Shown here piece after piece: positions 11,801-22,580 of a DNA stretch of 64,000 bases; the stretch's first letter is position 1, and each line of letters starts with the position of its first letter. Under the pieces are notes generated by a model, which saw only the letters and a list, made by a program, of their open reading frames with translations, had not been told where the DNA came from and made no database searches. The position numbers were made by a program, and so were the translations under genes. The stretch lies in contig OX328124.1 in the NCBI GenBank assembly GCA_946811695.1, positions 93,463,176-93,527,175 of the forward strand, read 5' to 3'. The stretch is from Gonocerus acuteangulatus (lineage: Eukaryota > Arthropoda > Insecta > Hemiptera > Coreidae).

Positions 11801-12165
11801 GCCATTTGGATCCTCTTCATCGAGTTCCGCCATTAATTTCAGAATCTCATCCGGATCCTTGTATAATTCTACTTCTATATCCTTCTTCATTTGGAAGGAA
11901 GTCAGGGACACTATCGGAATTGTCATCCTCTACGTCGATATCATCATTCAAGCCATTTGGATCCTCTTCATCGAGTTCCGCCATTAATTTCAGAATCTCA
12001 TCCGGATCCTTGTATAATTCTACTTCTATATCCTTCTTCATTTGGAAGGAAGTCAGGGACACTATCGGTATTGTCATCCTCTACGCCGATATCATCATCC
12101 AAGCCATTTGGATCCTCTTCATCGAGTTCCGCCATTAATTTCAGAATCTCATCCGGATCCATGTA
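8815..12165 (-). repeat. 151-bp tandem array, about 22 units, derived from piggyBac 5' coding sequence
   Basis: Near-identical 151-bp units (starts recur at 8871, 9022, 9173 and so on). On the minus strand each encodes an acidic segment such as DPDEILKLMAELDEEDPNGL. The period is not divisible by three, so the frame shifts by one at every unit; this generates overlapping 132-aa plus-strand and 76-aa minus-strand ORFs that are not genes. Shared point variants show higher-order duplications of 604 bp (four units) and 1,812 bp (twelve units). Only the promoter-proximal unit keeps an initiator ATG. Confidence 0.95.
11998..12162 (-). pseudogene. piggyBac transposase N-terminus, truncated 54-aa ORF
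   Basis: The unit nearest the right end of the element starts with ATG (12162-12160) where all other units have AAG, giving MDPDEILKLMAELDEEDPNG and an acidic continuation to DFLPNEEGYRSRIIQGSG, then stop. piggyBac transposases commonly begin with a short acidic N-terminal region before the catalytic core. This is therefore read as the original start codon of the lost transposase. The stop at 11998 is created by the frame shift at the first unit junction. No catalytic residues remain. Confidence 0.65.
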
Positions 12166-12729
12166 TAATTGTTACAACTCCCTCCATCTCAAAAATAATA
12201 AATGTATGAAAAAAAGAATAAATCTACTAGGTAATTTATTATTAATAACTCTACGTAAAATTTACGTGGAACCATTCAGCATTTATTGCTAACTATATGA
12301 CGTATACACATACCTCAGTACTACTAACTATACGTAATTTTTACGTACTTACTTTTAGAAAAAAATGTTGAAAATAAATTAATAAGAAGGAAAAATCCAC
12401 TTCCCTCGTCAACAGTCGATGGGACGCTGACTAGCCTAGGCATAGCTGGGAGGAGAACTGGATCTGTGATTCCCAAACTTACTGGGGGAGCATGTGGATT
12501 GTCGCGCACGTAATTTTTACTTATGTTAGTGTTCTAGGGTTAAAAACACCAACATGTTAATAAAATAACGTTTTTTTTTTTCCACTCCCTCTTTCCTACT
12601 TTGCTTCCAGTAGACTACGAATTTGTGTATTTACGTAGAAAATGAATTCATTGTACATCCTAAATCCAGTTTGTTCTTACTATCAACAACCTGCTCAACT
12701 TAGGAATATACAAAAAAAAATGGCCTAAC

Positions 12730-12983
12730 CTTAGATTGAATTAACATCCCCAGGAAGAGATATTTATAAGGACAGTAAGCATGGTGAGTATCCAACTCGA
12801 TTCTCGTGTCATCCTTTGATGCAGGTTGCAACACTATATCATGTTCGAATGCATGAACAGCTGGCTGATCCACACTGATCTTCGACAGTCCCAGCAAGTT
12901 GAGCAAATCTCTCTTCTTCCTGATTTCCGGGGAAATGTCTTCTCCATTTCTTGTACTGAAATCAAACAAAATTATTATTGACC
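12730..12983 (-). CDS. Candidate exon B of an unidentified minus-strand gene
   Basis: An open stretch on the minus strand ends at a donor GTTAGG with codon phase 0. Two acceptors are possible: TTATTTGCAG (exon from 12983) or TTTGATTTCAG (exon from 12955). The peptide includes STRNGEDISPEIRKKRDLLN and ends KYLFLGMLIQSK, a globular-looking composition. Its phase-0 end fits exon C across the piggyBac-bearing intron. Exon A at 17.6 kb ends in phase 0, which fits neither acceptor directly, so an exon may be missing in between. Function unknown. Confidence 0.45.
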
Positions 12984-14270
12984 CTGCAAATAATTAATTG
13001 TTCAATGATCCTATTAAATACACCTTATTATATAGTAGGGTGGGCCGAAAAAACTCATATTTTTATTTCGAAGTTGAAATAGTGCGGGAAAGTTGCGAAT
13101 TATATAGAGAAATAAAAGGAAACAAAAATGATCGAAATCGGTTGACATCTTCCGTTCGCGCATGCGCTTTGAAATTTTACAAAATATGAAAAATCTTCCT
13201 TTTTGCGACCATTTTTTAAAATTTTGAATTTGATGATTTCGTAATATAATAGTTTTTAACGTCTTCGAATAAAGCCTAAAAACATTGTGTTTTAATTTGG
13301 TTTAGATCAGTTGATATCTTTCAGTCGTACATAGGGCTCAAAATTTCACATTTTTAAGAGTTATTTTATGTATCTTTAGTATACTTTTTTTTAACATAAT
13401 AGTTACAGTGTTTCTATTTTTTAACATAAAAACATTGTGTTTTATTATGGTGTAAATAAATTAACAAATTTCGGCCGCAAAATGATGCCAATGCTACAGA
13501 AAAACTGGACCTCAAAAAAGATAGTTAGGCCTATAACATAATGGACAATAACAGTTATAACGGGCATGGTACATTTCCACTTGCTCTATATTTAAAAATA
13601 TTAGATATTTAAGTTACAGAATAGTTTTTAACAATAAAGTTACGATTATAAAAATAAAAAAAGAACGTAGTTCTATATAAATAGTCCAGGTTAGTTGAAC
13701 CTGTCCATTAATACTGTTCTCATTTATTTGCCCTGCCTTCAGGATTTCTCAAAGGCCAAGGTCTCTTATGTGTTTCTTGTCATCTGGTGTCATAGCTAAC
13801 AGCATGTTAGCCATGGTTTTTTCGCCCATCCTGTTACCAGGATGGGCGAAAAAACCATTCTGATCAATTACAGGTTCGACAACATGAAGTAAAAGTTTTG
13901 GCAACTACCTCTTAGATTGTTTTGCTTGATAAACAAGTTTTGGGCCGTCTGTAAAGTGTGTACCTACTTGTTTTGATAGTAAATCACATTGGTATGTATG
14001 ATATCAAAGTAAAAAAAAACTAGTTCATGAAGTTCAGGTAAGGGCATTTCTTACGTACAATCTGAGAGTTCTATTTGCATTTGTCAACCACCTCGATACA
14101 ATAAACGCCTCATGAAATACCATAAACGCATTCAAAGTACAATTGGCTTCAAAATTGAGAACAGTTTCAGAATCCTGAAGGCAGGGCAGATAACTGAGAA
14201 CAGTATTATATAGCAAAGTCAGAAAAAAATACACACAAATTATTGAGCTCTAATAGTTCCTCGATTACGG
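12984..14270. other. AT-rich non-coding stretch with one hairpin
   Basis: No exon is supported. A block starting GGGTGGGCCGAAAAAACTC at about 13038 follows a short TA run and resembles a transposon end. A 21-bp-arm hairpin at 13813-13858 is listed separately. Confidence 0.5.
13813..13858. repeat. Perfect hairpin, 21-bp arms, 4-nt loop
   Basis: ATGGTTTTTTCGCCCATCCTG is followed by TTAC and its exact reverse complement. The arm motif GGATGGGCGAAAAAACC resembles GGGTGGGCCGAAAAAAC near 13038, so it may be the folded end of the same element. Confidence 0.9.
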
Positions 14271-14278
14271 GCAATAGG

Positions 14279-14515
14279 ACAGAAGGCCAGCTGGACTTCA
14301 GCGCTAAGGCGTGAGCACTCCGTGGCTAAGGCCATGGGTTCGATTCGCTTTAGGGAGAACAATGGCGTTTGTTTCGACAATAAGAAAAGGATTACCCGTT
14401 CGTGGCTACAAAAGGGTGGTAACCTGTAGATAACCCGTCGATCTAACTTGTAGAGAACCTGTCTGTATTATGTATAAGAAGACGTTAAAATTTAAATAAA
14501 TAATTACATAAAAAT
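14279..14515 (+). mobile_element. tRNA-derived SINE, diverged copy
   Basis: Contains CTAAGGCGTGAGCACTCCG and GGGTTCGATTCG (box B-like), then AAAGGGTGGTAACCTGTAGAT, ending GACGTTAAAATTTAAATAAA. This is the same order as the full-length copy at 6610-6831. An internal expansion with GAGAACCTGTCTGT is specific to this copy. Confidence 0.75.
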
Positions 14516-16040
14516 AAAAACCCTTTAACTGTCAAGGCCAAGTTAGGACTGAAGGTAAGAATTATTGAGCCATTCAGTCAGCTGATTTTAATCGATAAAG
14601 CCCATTCATCTAATAGCAATGCCCGAAAAAATAATAGTTAAATGGCTCTCCATCAATTGCTAAAATCACATATTTACTGTATGTTATTCCCAGGACGTTA
14701 AAAAGGTGGTATTACTTATACGTAGTACTACACCTTCTGGAGAGCACTAAGTTTTTGCCTCGTGCAAATATCAAAAATTAAACTTACAATTCATTAAACT
14801 AGGCAAAAAACTATTCGACAAAATAATAATACAAGACAATTAAACAACCCCAGAAAAAAAAAAAAAAAAAAGAACTAGGAAATTTACTCGTTATGGCGTC
14901 TGTCAAATTGTTGAGGCCAATGGCATAGACCTCTTTATAGTAATGAGGCGGCAAAGTCGATATCTAATCAGAGAAATGATGAATATGAATGGTTTATAGA
15001 AATCCCTCGAAAATCTACCTGCTGATGGCGAATGAAATTTTTATTCAGGAAAGGTTTGTAAGCCGTGGATTCGGCAACAAGCCACAATTCGAAAGCTCAC
15101 AAAAGCCGGACTCGGCAGTAACAGTATTGTCATTGCGAAGCCGGGGCTCTACTTTTAACAATACACTCCGCTCCGTGTAACCTCCTCCAAACTCTGATAT
15201 ACAGGCATTGTTAGTGGAAATGGGCCACCCCTTGTCCATGATAAACGTATTTTCTGAAGGTAAAATGCTTTTATGACAGTCCAAAATACACAAGCCACCA
15301 TAATCCAATCACGCTATCTTTTTTTTTTTTTATTATTCTTTGTTTTACATGATTTTGAACGTCATTAGTGCCCTCATGTCAGCTTACTAGCCCGTAAAAA
15401 TCTGATAAACAATTTTTCCAATGGTTTTTCTGAAGTTAGGACACAACTAGGAAAAACCTAGCTATAACTGAGAGTTCAGAGAGTGCAAGCGGGAATATCT
15501 TCGGAAGACCTTAAATAACAATAATGCGTATACATAAAATATCCTGGAGCATTTTTTTTTAATTTAAAACATCAAGGCTTTTTTGAATTTCACTCATAAC
15601 TACGAAAATATTCATGTCACACTTCCCCGTAAGGCATCAGATAATGTGTAATACAATTTCCTATAATTCTACGTTATTCAGCAATTTTAACATTGTTTAT
15701 ATCAATCTGGTCTGTGAATTAAAATGCATCTAGGTTAATTATATAACTTTTGTTTTAATGAGTTTGATAGTTTTCGAATAATAATTTCGTGTTTCTGAAA
15801 TGAATACTGTCTGAGTTTCCAGCGATGATTTTCTCAAGTGATTTTCTCGATTTTATTTTAATTAAAAAAATATATATATATATCAAAAGATTTCGATTTA
15901 CGCGTGCCACAATTATTGTCTACCGAAAATATTACTGCAAGAATCCGTGACACAGGAGCTATAGCATGCTACTTTGCAAGGTGATCAGTTGATGCCGCAA
16001 TTATGATGAATATGTTTGCAATAATGATAAATAGTTCATA
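14516..16040. other. Intergenic DNA with short poly-A/T-tailed fragments
   Basis: A poly-A run at 14855-14872 and a poly-T run at 15319-15330 suggest old retroposon tails. ORFs around 14989-15308 overlap on both strands and have no recognisable content. No gene supported. Confidence 0.5.
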
Positions 16041-16044
16041 GTTG

Positions 16045-16150
16045 GGTCTCCCCGTGGTCTAGTCGCTAACGCCTTGGATTCTAATTCGGGAGAGCGTGGG
16101 TTCGATTCCCACCAGCAGCAGGGATTTTTGTCTTGTTGGGGTCCGTTGAG
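16045..16150 (+). mobile_element. tRNA-like SINE head (Arg-like)
   Basis: CCCCGTGGTCTAGTCGCTAA (box A-like) and GTGGGTTCGATTCCCACC (box B and T-stem) are about 35 bp apart, followed by non-tRNA sequence and an A run. The acceptor stem is not intact, so it is a tRNA-derived SINE or tRNA pseudogene rather than a working tRNA. Confidence 0.6.
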
Positions 16151-17100
16151 AAAAAAAAATTGTTGATAGTTGATCTACAACAAACCGCAACTTATAATGA
16201 GAGATATATAACATATTTTTTCCGATCAAATTAATAATTTTTTCCGTGTTAAATCCCTATTCTTAATAGACCACTTAGGTGTATTTTTAGAAAACATTTA
16301 TACATAAAAGTTTTTATGGCGATTATTTTCAGTATCTAGTAGGTGGAATCGATGATGTTTTGAAGATATTTTTCAAAATACCTCATTAAGTACTTTAATT
16401 TGACGTAAATCAAATTATTACTTGTATCAATTATGCATTAGATATGAGGTATTTTAGAACTTATTCCTTACGGTCTTTCAGAACTTCTATATGTTTCTAT
16501 TATATTACTCTGGAAGTACAAATTATTATTAGTTTATGAAAAGAAACTTCCCTTCAAACGATGTAGTTAGAATTTATTGGAATCAGTACTCATGAAGAAC
16601 AAATAGAATCCTTACACATTGCAAACCATCTAACCGTCTAATTTTACAGCCTTTTATTTACATTCGCTACTACAGTTTGCAAACAGGAAAACATATTCCC
16701 GACGTGGTGTTTCTAACACAACAATCCTATCCAATTACATTAAGGGAAAATTTTCAATGTAAACTGACGTCAATTGATGAGTTTGCTAACCAAGTTTATG
16801 AAATTTGCAATGACCTGATGTCAGCAAATTGAAAATATACACTAAGAACCTTAACTATTACTTTACTCATTAATGAACCGTGGAAGAGGTTATCTCCATG
16901 AATTGGTGCTATCAGACAACTTTATGGCTATGCAGAAGGAAGTCATCTCCCAATGGATTTCAGATCCCTGCCGCGTCCTCGGAAACAAGAGGGCAGACCA
17001 GGAGGAAAAAGAAGGTGGGACAGGACCTATCGCTGGTTCATATGTCAGCAGTTCGATTTTCAAATCAGCCTCTATGAACAACAACTAAATAAATCTATGC
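16151..17100. other. Intergenic DNA, nothing firmly supported
   Basis: AT-rich. Around 16870-17090 all three plus frames and one minus frame are briefly open, with Lys/Glu-rich translations; no splice context or family supports a gene. Confidence 0.4.
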
Positions 17101-17104
17101 ATAG

Positions 17105-17577
17105 AAAAATCAGGTGTTTATCTCCCTGTTTATCTGTCTGTTTGTTCCTTATAAAAATCCACACTGTCTGACTGATTTTGACCAAACTAGGCTCACAGAC
17201 AGGTCTTGATACGGGAAGTGTCATAGGCTAGGTCAAAAACGTCTTCCAGTTGTCTCTTTGTTCCTTACACAAATCCACAAGGTTTGACCGATTTTGACAA
17301 AACTTGGAACAGAGATTGGTCTTGGTCCGGGGAGTGTGATAGGATAGGTTAAGATCGCATATCGGCTGTTTTCCTGTCTGTTTGTTCCTAATACAAATCT
17401 GTCTAGGACAGTTCGGAGGTCACGGGCCTGAAACTGTGAACCCGAACAGTTACATATTTGCATTATTAGATTTTCAAATTACTTATCTGTTTTCTAAATT
17501 AATTTGCTTTTCTAGATGCAGAAAGTAGGTGTAAGATGGCACGCCGGGCAACTGCCAGTTCTAAATAAAAACTATCA
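17105..17577 (+). repeat. Tandem-repeat family T, locus 1 (about 3 units plus 3' end)
   Basis: Diverged units of roughly 110-120 bp contain CTGTCTGTTTGTTCCTTATA and GACCAAACT. They are followed by a unique 3' part (GAACCCGAACAGTTACATAT to GATGCAGAAAGTAGGTGTAAG). The same units and 3' part recur at 45752-46528, and units in reverse at 37762-38375. It ends about 50 bp from the candidate donor of exon A. Confidence 0.75.
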
Positions 17578-17627
17578 CTCAGAAGACAAATCGCTAGAGA
17601 ACGGGACACAATAGGGTCAGGGCTCAC

Positions 17628-17784
17628 CTGTTTAAGTAATACCATATTGGCTTCTGTCTCTTCTGCGGGTGCGTGGTATATTTTATCCCACTCTGACTGA
17701 CTTGCAAAGAAAGCTCTAAGGAGGGAAGCCCCGAAGACCTCTGGAAAACCACTCAATTCCTCATGTTCATCCATGAACAGAGGA
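17628..17784 (-). CDS. Candidate exon A of an unidentified minus-strand gene
   Basis: On the minus strand an acceptor (CATAAAATTAG, exon from 17784) or an ATG at 17774 opens a frame running 49 codons from the ATG to a strong donor GTGAGC after 17628 (phase 0). The peptide begins MDEHEELSGFPEVFGASLLR and continues AFFASQSEWDKIYHAP. If the acceptor is used, PLF precedes the Met. It has the same strand and composition style as exons B-D, so it may belong to the same gene. No family recognised. Confidence 0.4.
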
Positions 17785-18355
17785 CTAATTTTATGAAAAG
17801 AGCAAAGAAGAAGAATTGTAACCGTTCAATATTAATCGTTGCTATAAGAGTTTCTGTGACAATTGTTTTATAATATATGTTTATCATACCAGCTGACAAT
17901 CCATGTGAGCAGATAAACATTGATGGCGTATCCGAATAGCATTTAAAGAGTGCTGTTTCCCTTGCATGCTTTTTAATGAAGCATTATAAATGTCACTGAA
18001 CTAGTGAAACACATTGTTTCTACTTTCTAACGAATATGTACAGAATTATCACTTTTCTACTGCTATTATTTTATCATAATGTACTTTCTACCTTATTGAA
18101 TAAATACATATGATAGCTCAAGAAAGATCCATTTTATAAAATGTGATTATACACGTTGAATTCCCTAGATTGTGGATTGTTTAAGAGAAGAATAAAATAT
18201 AATTATTCTTAATGGTATACGATGCGTAATTGACACTAATCGAGAAACTACTGTATTCAACATCTTCTGAATAACCTACTTCTTGCAATTAACTCACGCA
18301 CAGCTTTGCGAGATGGCATGACGTCGAATGAAGACGGGTGTTGGATGAAGAAGAA
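17785..18355. other. AT-rich non-coding DNA
   Basis: Nothing recognised beyond stop-filled AT-rich sequence. Confidence 0.5.
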
Positions 18356-18363
18356 GAAAAAGT

Positions 18364-18636
18364 GGTACTTACGTACTGGTTGCACCGATCTCGAGAACCG
18401 GCTCCCGTTCAGGCTCACGCCCAGTGATCCAGATCATGAAATGAGAGGTTATTATGAGGTTATCTCCATTATACGCTCGCTCAAGGTTATATCGAAACTC
18501 TTAATACATTAATTAATACATGGTCTTGGTGTCAAAAGTGGTCTGAATAACAGGTCGCCATATTGCCTGATCCGATCACTGACTGGGAGCCTGAACGGGA
18601 GCCAGTTCTCGAGATCGGTGCTAGTACGTAAGTACC
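18364..18636. mobile_element. MITE with about 60-bp terminal inverted repeats
   Basis: Left end GGTACTTACGTACTGG..CACCGATCTCGAGAAC and continuing CTCCCGTTCAGGCTC is mirrored at the right end (GAGCCTGAACGGGAG to AGTACC). Flanks GAAAAAGT (18356-18363) and GAAAAAGA (18637-18644) match at 7 of 8 positions, suggesting an 8-bp TSD. No ORF of its own. Confidence 0.75.
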
Positions 18637-18639
18637 GAA

Positions 18640-19190
18640 AAAGAATGTAATTAAGCCAACATTGTTTATTAACTCCTGTCCACACATTTTTAATTCTTCA
18701 AAATAAAATCTTTCGTTTTATTTATTTTGTTTTTCATACCTCAATATGGAGTAATCCGCTCTATTGAAAACTAATAGAGAAGAACTCATCAACAGGCTAA
18801 TGTACAAGCAAAACAGTATGTAAGTTGTTGTAATTATTTTTATAAACATTGTTTTACTTACCTTTATTAATAGAATTCCCTGTCCAGAGGCATTTCTTCA
18901 TTGCCGTGGTCAATTAAACCATCATTAAAATTAAAGAGTTGTGTCTTTCTAAGGTTCATTTAAAATCTGCTAGTAGGTAAAGCAAATTACTGTAGCCCTA
19001 TTCCTAACCGTTTCCCTATTAAAGAGCCTTGTGACTAAATGCTAATGAAAATTAGCAGTTTACCAAAATGTTTATATTTATAAATATGAAGTGCGTGAAA
19101 CATTTCTTTTTAAAAATATGCGTTACCACTCTGAATTTAAGGTCGTAGCTTTATTTCTAGCTCAGTGTTTTCAGGTGTCCTTCGAAAAGA
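18640..19190. other. AT-rich non-coding DNA
   Basis: No feature recognised. Confidence 0.5.
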
Positions 19191-20032
19191 AAAAAGTCCG
19201 TTACGCAGGAGCTGCATAACTAAGCACTTTCCTCAGAATTTTTGTAGTGAAGACTACATTACTGAATAATTTGCTGTAAATAATCTATATAAATAAAATA
19301 AAAACGTGAATAGTTCTGGTCATTTACATTTCTTATGAGAACTGTTCAATTATTAATTTTGTAAATAATTTTCTTCCAGAGTTATGTTAATACATGATAC
19401 TGTACTACTTAATAAATACACAAAAACTTTATTTTCCGTCTTTTGATCAGACGCAGGGGATCTCCTTGTGGGAGATAGCGCTCCTCGCGGCGCCTTTGGG
19501 AACCTACGTCTGGCCGGCTAATTCTAATGAAACAGAGTTTAAAGTAAACCCTCTTTTCCAATAGACCGATTTACATAATTTTTATAAAATTTCTTTCTCA
19601 TGAGATACCCACGACGTATACCGCGTTTCGTTACAATACAGTAGAAATTACAACCGGTATGAGTATATTAGTAATTTAGGTCCGGAAAATAAACTGATTT
19701 AGTTTATTTTTACAACCAATTTTTCTCTGTTGATTACCACCACGAATACCGGGTTTCGTTGAAATGTAACAAAAATTACGGCTGGTAGTGGCAAATTGGT
19801 AATGGGGGTCCGGAGTAAAACCCCCCTCAAATGAACCGATTTAGTTTATTTTTACAAAGTATTTTTCTCTTTAGATCAACATAACGAATACCAAGTTTCT
19901 TTGAAATATAACAAAAACTACGGCTGGCATGGTCAAATTAGTGTTTTGGGTCGGGGGTAAACCCCCCCTCCCGGTGGACCGATTTTGGTGGTTAACGAAC
20001 TCGTTCACCGTTTGCTAATTGAACTCTATATA
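19191..20032 (+). mobile_element. Helentron-like element, A family copy 1 (3' end missing)
   Basis: Starts AAAAAGTCCGTTACGCAGGA then GCTGCATAACTAAGCACTTTCC, the same layout as the G family but with a different subterminal motif (AAGCACTTTCC). Internal repeats of about 140 bp contain ACGAATACC..GGTTTCGTTGAAAT. It matches the reverse complement of 39126-40437. It stops near TTTGCTAATTGAA, before the microsatellite and stem-loop. Confidence 0.65.
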
Positions 20033-20096
20033 ATGAAATCACATACTTTTATTTACATTCGAGATAAAAATGAATACTAATGCTTTTCTTATAGTA

Positions 20097-21073
20097 TGAA
20101 TGAATGAATGAATGAAAAGTTTTATTCTTATTCCGGGACAGAAGTCCCATAGGAATAATTTTGAAATTACAAAATAATTATGAATTTCACGTATAAATTT
20201 AAAAAATTATAAATGCTATCAGTATCAGTATATAGTGTACAGCTTCAATATAGACTAGGGGTTGGGTAAAACTTGGAGGGATAGAAGGTGGTGGAAGAGT
20301 CGGGATTTAAAGGTTTCAAGGTTGGTAGAATGGCGGACAGACAGAGGTAAGGAATTCCATAGCGAGGTGGCACGGGTGACGAATGATTTTTCGAATATTG
20401 CTGTTCGGTGGGAAGGAATATAAAGATCGGAAGGACGAGATCGGGTATTACGGGAGTGAACCGAGGATTTAAATTTAAGAAGTTGAAAAATATAAGAAGG
20501 TCTACGGGATTGAATTACTTGGTAAAGGACTGAGCCGAGGAAGTACTGACGACGATAAAGAGGGAATAGCCAATTTAGCTCCTGGTAGAAATGTGATATG
20601 TGGGAGTCTCTGGGGATCCCGAGGATAAAACGAATGAAACAGTTCATGAGGCGTTTGAGTTTTGCCTCGAGATCGCCAGAAAGTCCACCGTACACCAAAC
20701 AACCATAGTCAAACTGGGGGAATAATAGGGAAGTTACGAGGAGTTGACGGGTCTTTGTTGGCAGGAGATGGCGGGAGAGGTTGAGCTGTCTCAGGATAAA
20801 TATGGACCGACGGGAAATTTGGGAAATATGATTTTTCCAGGAAAGGTTCTGATCAAATATGATCCCAAGATTTTTAACTGATTTACAATATTTTATAGGG
20901 ATGCTGTTAAGGTAAAGGGCTGGAAAAGAGGAAGTAGAACTTATGAGGGATTGGGAGCCTATAACAATGGCTTTGGATTTGTCTGGATTCAGGGAAAGCT
21001 TATTAGCTGCAGCCCAAGCATTGATGTTGTTAAGATCTACTTGTAATTGAAGATCCGATTCCCTGGGATTTTC
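20097..21073 (-). pseudogene. CR1-like LINE, RT C-terminal part and 3' end
   Basis: The minus strand is open from about 21070 to 20255 (about 270 aa). It contains LNNINAWAAANKLSLNPDKS, then KNLGIIFDQNLSWKNHI, FPQFDYGCLVYGG, and a C-terminal SRPSDLYIPSHRTAIFEKSF followed by a WNSLP motif. This thumb and C-terminal signature fits CR1/L2-like non-LTR retrotransposons. The 3' end is a (TTCA)n tail (GAATGAATGAATGAATGAA at 20098-20116 on plus), typical of microsatellite-tailed LINEs. It is 5'-truncated upstream of the catalytic palm, but the retained frame is intact, so the insertion is fairly recent. Confidence 0.85.
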
Positions 21074-21503
21074 TTATGGTAGAGTAGTAATGAAAATATG
21101 TCCAATCGTTCAGGCATCCAAATTTGTACTAGTATAGGTTTATCAAAAAGTGTGGCATCGTACGTTACTTTATTGGATAAAGTTTGGCGAATACTCTCTT
21201 CACAGTAAGGGTTACATTATTGTTTGAATACAATGTATTTTTGCAATTAAATTGCAAAAAGACGTACTAAAATACATTTTCCCCTAAGTAGTATGAACTA
21301 AAAAGTTAAATGTTAGTCATAATGGAGCTATATCTCTGAAAGCGTCGCGTTCTATTTACCTATAAAATACAGCACCACTACCTTGCAGCCAGTTCAATGC
21401 GAAATGAATTTAGTATTATTTATTAAGGCTAAAGTATATAATAACTATATTATAAAATAATGACGGGAATGAATGTATCAGGTCATCACGTAAGTAAGGT
21501 CGG
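21074..21503. other. Intergenic DNA
   Basis: AT-rich, nothing recognised. Confidence 0.5.
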
Positions 21504-21642
21504 TTTTAGCGCGGTTGCTCCCTATCTCCATAGGGAGAACCCGCTTATGAGGTTGACCTCATGACGCAATCCGGAAGTGCCGACTAGGAACTTTCACGTT
21601 TCAGACCCAATAGATCACGAAAATATAGGTGGCTAAAATTTG

Positions 21643-21679
<37 letters not shown>

Positions 21680-22580
21680 GTATGCTTGTCTGTTCGCGCT
21701 CCTGACGGCTCAAAAATGGTCCGATTTTGATGAAATTTGGCACAAAAATCTGTCTTCTAATTTGAAAGGTCAAGTTCGTTAACCAGCAGAATCCGCTCAC
21801 TAGAAGATAGTGTATGGCGCGAAATTCGCGCAAAAAAATCGTAACGCTTACGTTTTTGAGTTTATATGCTTGCAGGTACTTGTTTTATAGGTTTGTTAAC
21901 ATAAGAAAACGAATGAAGCCATTTTTAAGGCGATTTCTGTAACCGTTTCTGAGAAAAGTGGAATCAATGTTTTTGTAAGTCATTATTTTTTTGTGAGTAC
22001 TTAGAATCGCGGAATTCAATTGCAATATTTTCTACACCTTGGAAATTAATCCCAACTAAGATGATTAAATTTTGGTTATATTTGAAGTTAAGGAAGTATG
22101 CGAAAAAAATATTTTATTAATAGACGTGAAATGTTTTCGGATCTCCAAACATTTTTCGTAAATATCTCGATAACGGTTGGGAAATCGTGGTAAGTAGAAA
22201 GGGACCATTCGAATGCTTACTACATTCTCTACAAAAAATGTTCTGAAGCAATATTCGATGGGACAACGTCAATGAGAGATATAAGCGCTTAAAACTTAAA
22301 AAGTGTGTTGTTTTGTTGTTTTGAAATGGCTTTTCTCTTTCTTTATCTCACTTTTTAATTGGTTGTTTCTAGTTTTAAATTGCATTTATCAGTAAAATTA
22401 GTATTGTAGTAAAATAAGGCAACAAACGGTGAAAGGTATTGGTAATAAGTTTCGAGTGGCTGTCTTAATCATGATGGAAGTGGCTGTCAGTTTCCTGTGA
22501 TTTGTGATGCTAATCTATTCCATTTCTTCAAGATGTACGTAACCGCGCTAAGTTGACGCAGTTCCTGCAAGTCGGACATT
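21504..22580 (-). mobile_element. Helentron-like element, G family copy 2
   Basis: Stem-loop end at 21504 (TTTTAGCGCGGTT..CTCCCTATCTCCATAGGGAG), GTGCCGACTAG, (TA)n at 21645-21675, shared body (TTAACCAGCAGAATCCGCTC), and the opposite end at 22580 reading GTCCGACTTGCAGGAACTGC on minus. At 1.08 kb it is the shortest complete copy. Confidence 0.65.

Larger units (their letters stand above)
8385..12539. mobile_element. Non-autonomous piggyBac element with amplified 5' coding region
   Basis: Termini CCCTAGAATACTAAC (8385) and, inverted, CCCTAGAACACTAAC (ending 12539) lie between TTAA at 8381-8384 and TTAA at 12540-12543. The TTAA target and CCCTAGA start are diagnostic of piggyBac. Palindromic TACGTAAATTTTACGT-like motifs occur near both ends (8429-8444, about 12250, 12331-12347). 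The 4,155-bp interior lacks the DDD transposase core and the C-terminal cysteine-rich domain. It consists mainly of a 151-bp tandem array. It lies in the putative intron between exons B and C. Confidence 0.9.

Noticed and set aside
8815..12165. CRISPR array look-alike
   Set aside because: The whole 151-bp unit is repeated with no unique spacers, and the genome is eukaryotic.
8871..12292. Twenty-odd overlapping 123-133-aa plus-strand ORFs and 76-95-aa minus-strand ORFs
   Set aside because: They are translations of the 151-bp tandem array; the period is not a codon multiple and the same peptide simply restarts each unit.
16873..17171. Coding exon in the cluster of open frames
   Set aside because: Three plus frames and one minus frame are open together, without splice signals or recognisable content.
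20502..20702. 66-aa alternative frame in the CR1-like LINE
   Set aside because: Shadow of the RT frame, which carries the recognisable motifs.
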